48,068 nt of DNA from Astrothelium macrocarpum (lineage: Eukaryota; Ascomycota; Dothideomycetes; Trypetheliales; Trypetheliaceae), in assembly GCA_021030915.1 (NCBI GenBank), contig JAGEMR010000183.1, positions 1 to 48,068 on the forward strand, read 5' to 3'. Position numbers and translations under genes: made by a program. Below the pieces are notes generated by a model, which searched no databases, was not told where the DNA came from, and saw nothing but the letters and a program-made list of their open reading frames with translations. Every line of letters begins with the position of its first letter. The first letter of the stretch is position 1. Of the stretch, positions 47,609 through 48,068 are shown piece after piece.

Positions 47609-48000
47609 ATGAATTCAATTAAAAAAGCGATTATTATAATAAATACGTAAAAATTTTTTAATTATAATCAGATAATAAAAATTTATAAAATTGATAAAAT
47701 TATATTATCACGATATTATAAAAATATTATTATAAATTTAAAAATAATTTAATTTAAATTTTATATCAAATTTTTATAATAATAAAAAATTATTTTAATT
47801 AAATAAATTAATATATTTACGAATTATAAAATTTTATTATTTAATTGAATATTATAAAATTTTATTATTAAAATTGATAAAATTAAATTGAAATAAAATT
47901 AATAAAAATTTTTTATAAAATATTATATAAATAAATTAAAATCAATTTTTTTAATAATTTTTAATTTTATATAAAAAAAAAATAATAATTTTAATTAACG
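47609..48000 (+). pseudogene. N-terminal part of transposon E transposase
   Basis: ATG at 47609. It reads MNSIKKAIIIINT then FFNYNQIIKIYKIDKIILSR, parallel to the A start (MGSIEKAIAVIDAQKYSNYI) and to Fot1-type sIe.AiaaIe..n...iA..Y.vdrsTLSRR. Stops appear from codon 14 onward. It is cut at 48001 by F. Confidence 0.75.
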
Positions 48001-48002
48001 TA

Positions 48003-48068
48003 CAACACAATTGAGTTGGCCACCCAATTGGATTGGCCACTTTTCCGCACTCTCATACGAAGAATTTA
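48003..48068 (+). mobile_element. F: end of another TA-flanked element inside E
   Basis: After TA at 48001-48002 the sequence returns abruptly to normal GC (CAACACAATTGAGTTGGCC) in the middle of E. TTGGCCAC occurs at 48016-48023 and 48033-48040, 17 bp apart, as in the ends of A, B, C and E. Only 66 bp are visible, so the identity rests on this pattern and on the TA. Confidence 0.6.

Larger units (their letters stand above)
47517..48068 (+). mobile_element. Transposon E: sister of A, left part only
   Basis: Begins GGAGTAGTCCCGGCTC after TA (47515-47516), similar to the A terminal repeat and continuing CGTGCACGGCCCGG. The first ~70 bp have normal GC; then the sequence becomes AT-saturated. The plus strand encodes the beginning of a transposase like that of A. 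Element F interrupts it at 48001, and the right end is outside the window. Confidence 0.82.

Overview
The window comes from a filamentous ascomycete nuclear genome (Pezizomycotina; I cannot name the species). The evidence is short spliceosomal introns (46-123 nt, one of 251 nt), fungal gene families (a PTH11-like/SAT4 rhodopsin-domain protein, a Tea4/Bud14-type SH3 protein, fungal AAA ATPases), and a sharply bounded extremely AT-rich block built from transposons destroyed by C-to-T (RIP-like) mutation. Gene blocks have ordinary base composition, so the genome is a two-compartment mosaic.

Layout. 1-1.8 kb: 3' part of an AAA+ ATPase gene. 2.67-21.98 kb: one AT-rich block that resolves completely into nested transposons with clean target-site duplications. 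A pogo/Fot1-like DNA transposon A (TA duplication, about 1.96 kb net) was split by a second pogo/Fot1-like element B (TA duplication, about 1.87 kb net). B was hit twice by the same Ty3/Gypsy retrotransposon family in opposite orientations (L1 4405-13214 plus strand, duplication TTTTC; L2 13579-20224 minus strand, duplication ATATA). L1 was then split by a third pogo/Fot1-like element C (6327-8204) and by a solo LTR D (10636-10974, duplication GGCAT). 22.9-41.0 kb: a gene block with a rhodopsin-domain membrane protein, a mitochondrial acidic protein (minus), CAND1/TIP120 (plus), a two-PH-domain Opy1-like protein (minus), the ribosome-maturation GTPase EFL1/Ria1 (plus), and a Tea4/Bud14-like polarity protein (plus). 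41.0-43.3 kb holds no convincing gene. 43.3-47.2 kb: a second AAA+ ATPase and a convergent unidentified gene. 47.5 kb to the end: the start of a second AT-rich island, with a sister of element A (E) interrupted at 48001 by yet another element (F).

The genes are mostly independent housekeeping functions: SCF exchange (CAND1), 60S maturation (EFL1), phosphoinositide sensing (two PH domains), and cell polarity with PP1 docking (Tea4/Bud14). Neighbouring pairs share divergent promoters (25760-26364; 32743-33159) or converge.

The most notable signals are in the transposon block. (1) The outermost ~55-120 bp of every repeat escaped mutation, while the inner ends of the LTRs did not. (2) Surviving cytosines are nearly all in TpC or ACG, so the mutating activity appears to read the 5' neighbour rather than follow the classical CpA rule. 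(3) Every DNA-transposon end, although unrelated in sequence, carries two tandem motif copies at an exact 17-bp period, the length of a CENP-B box, and the four elements whose coding region is visible encode pogo-type transposases with CENP-B-like DNA-binding regions.
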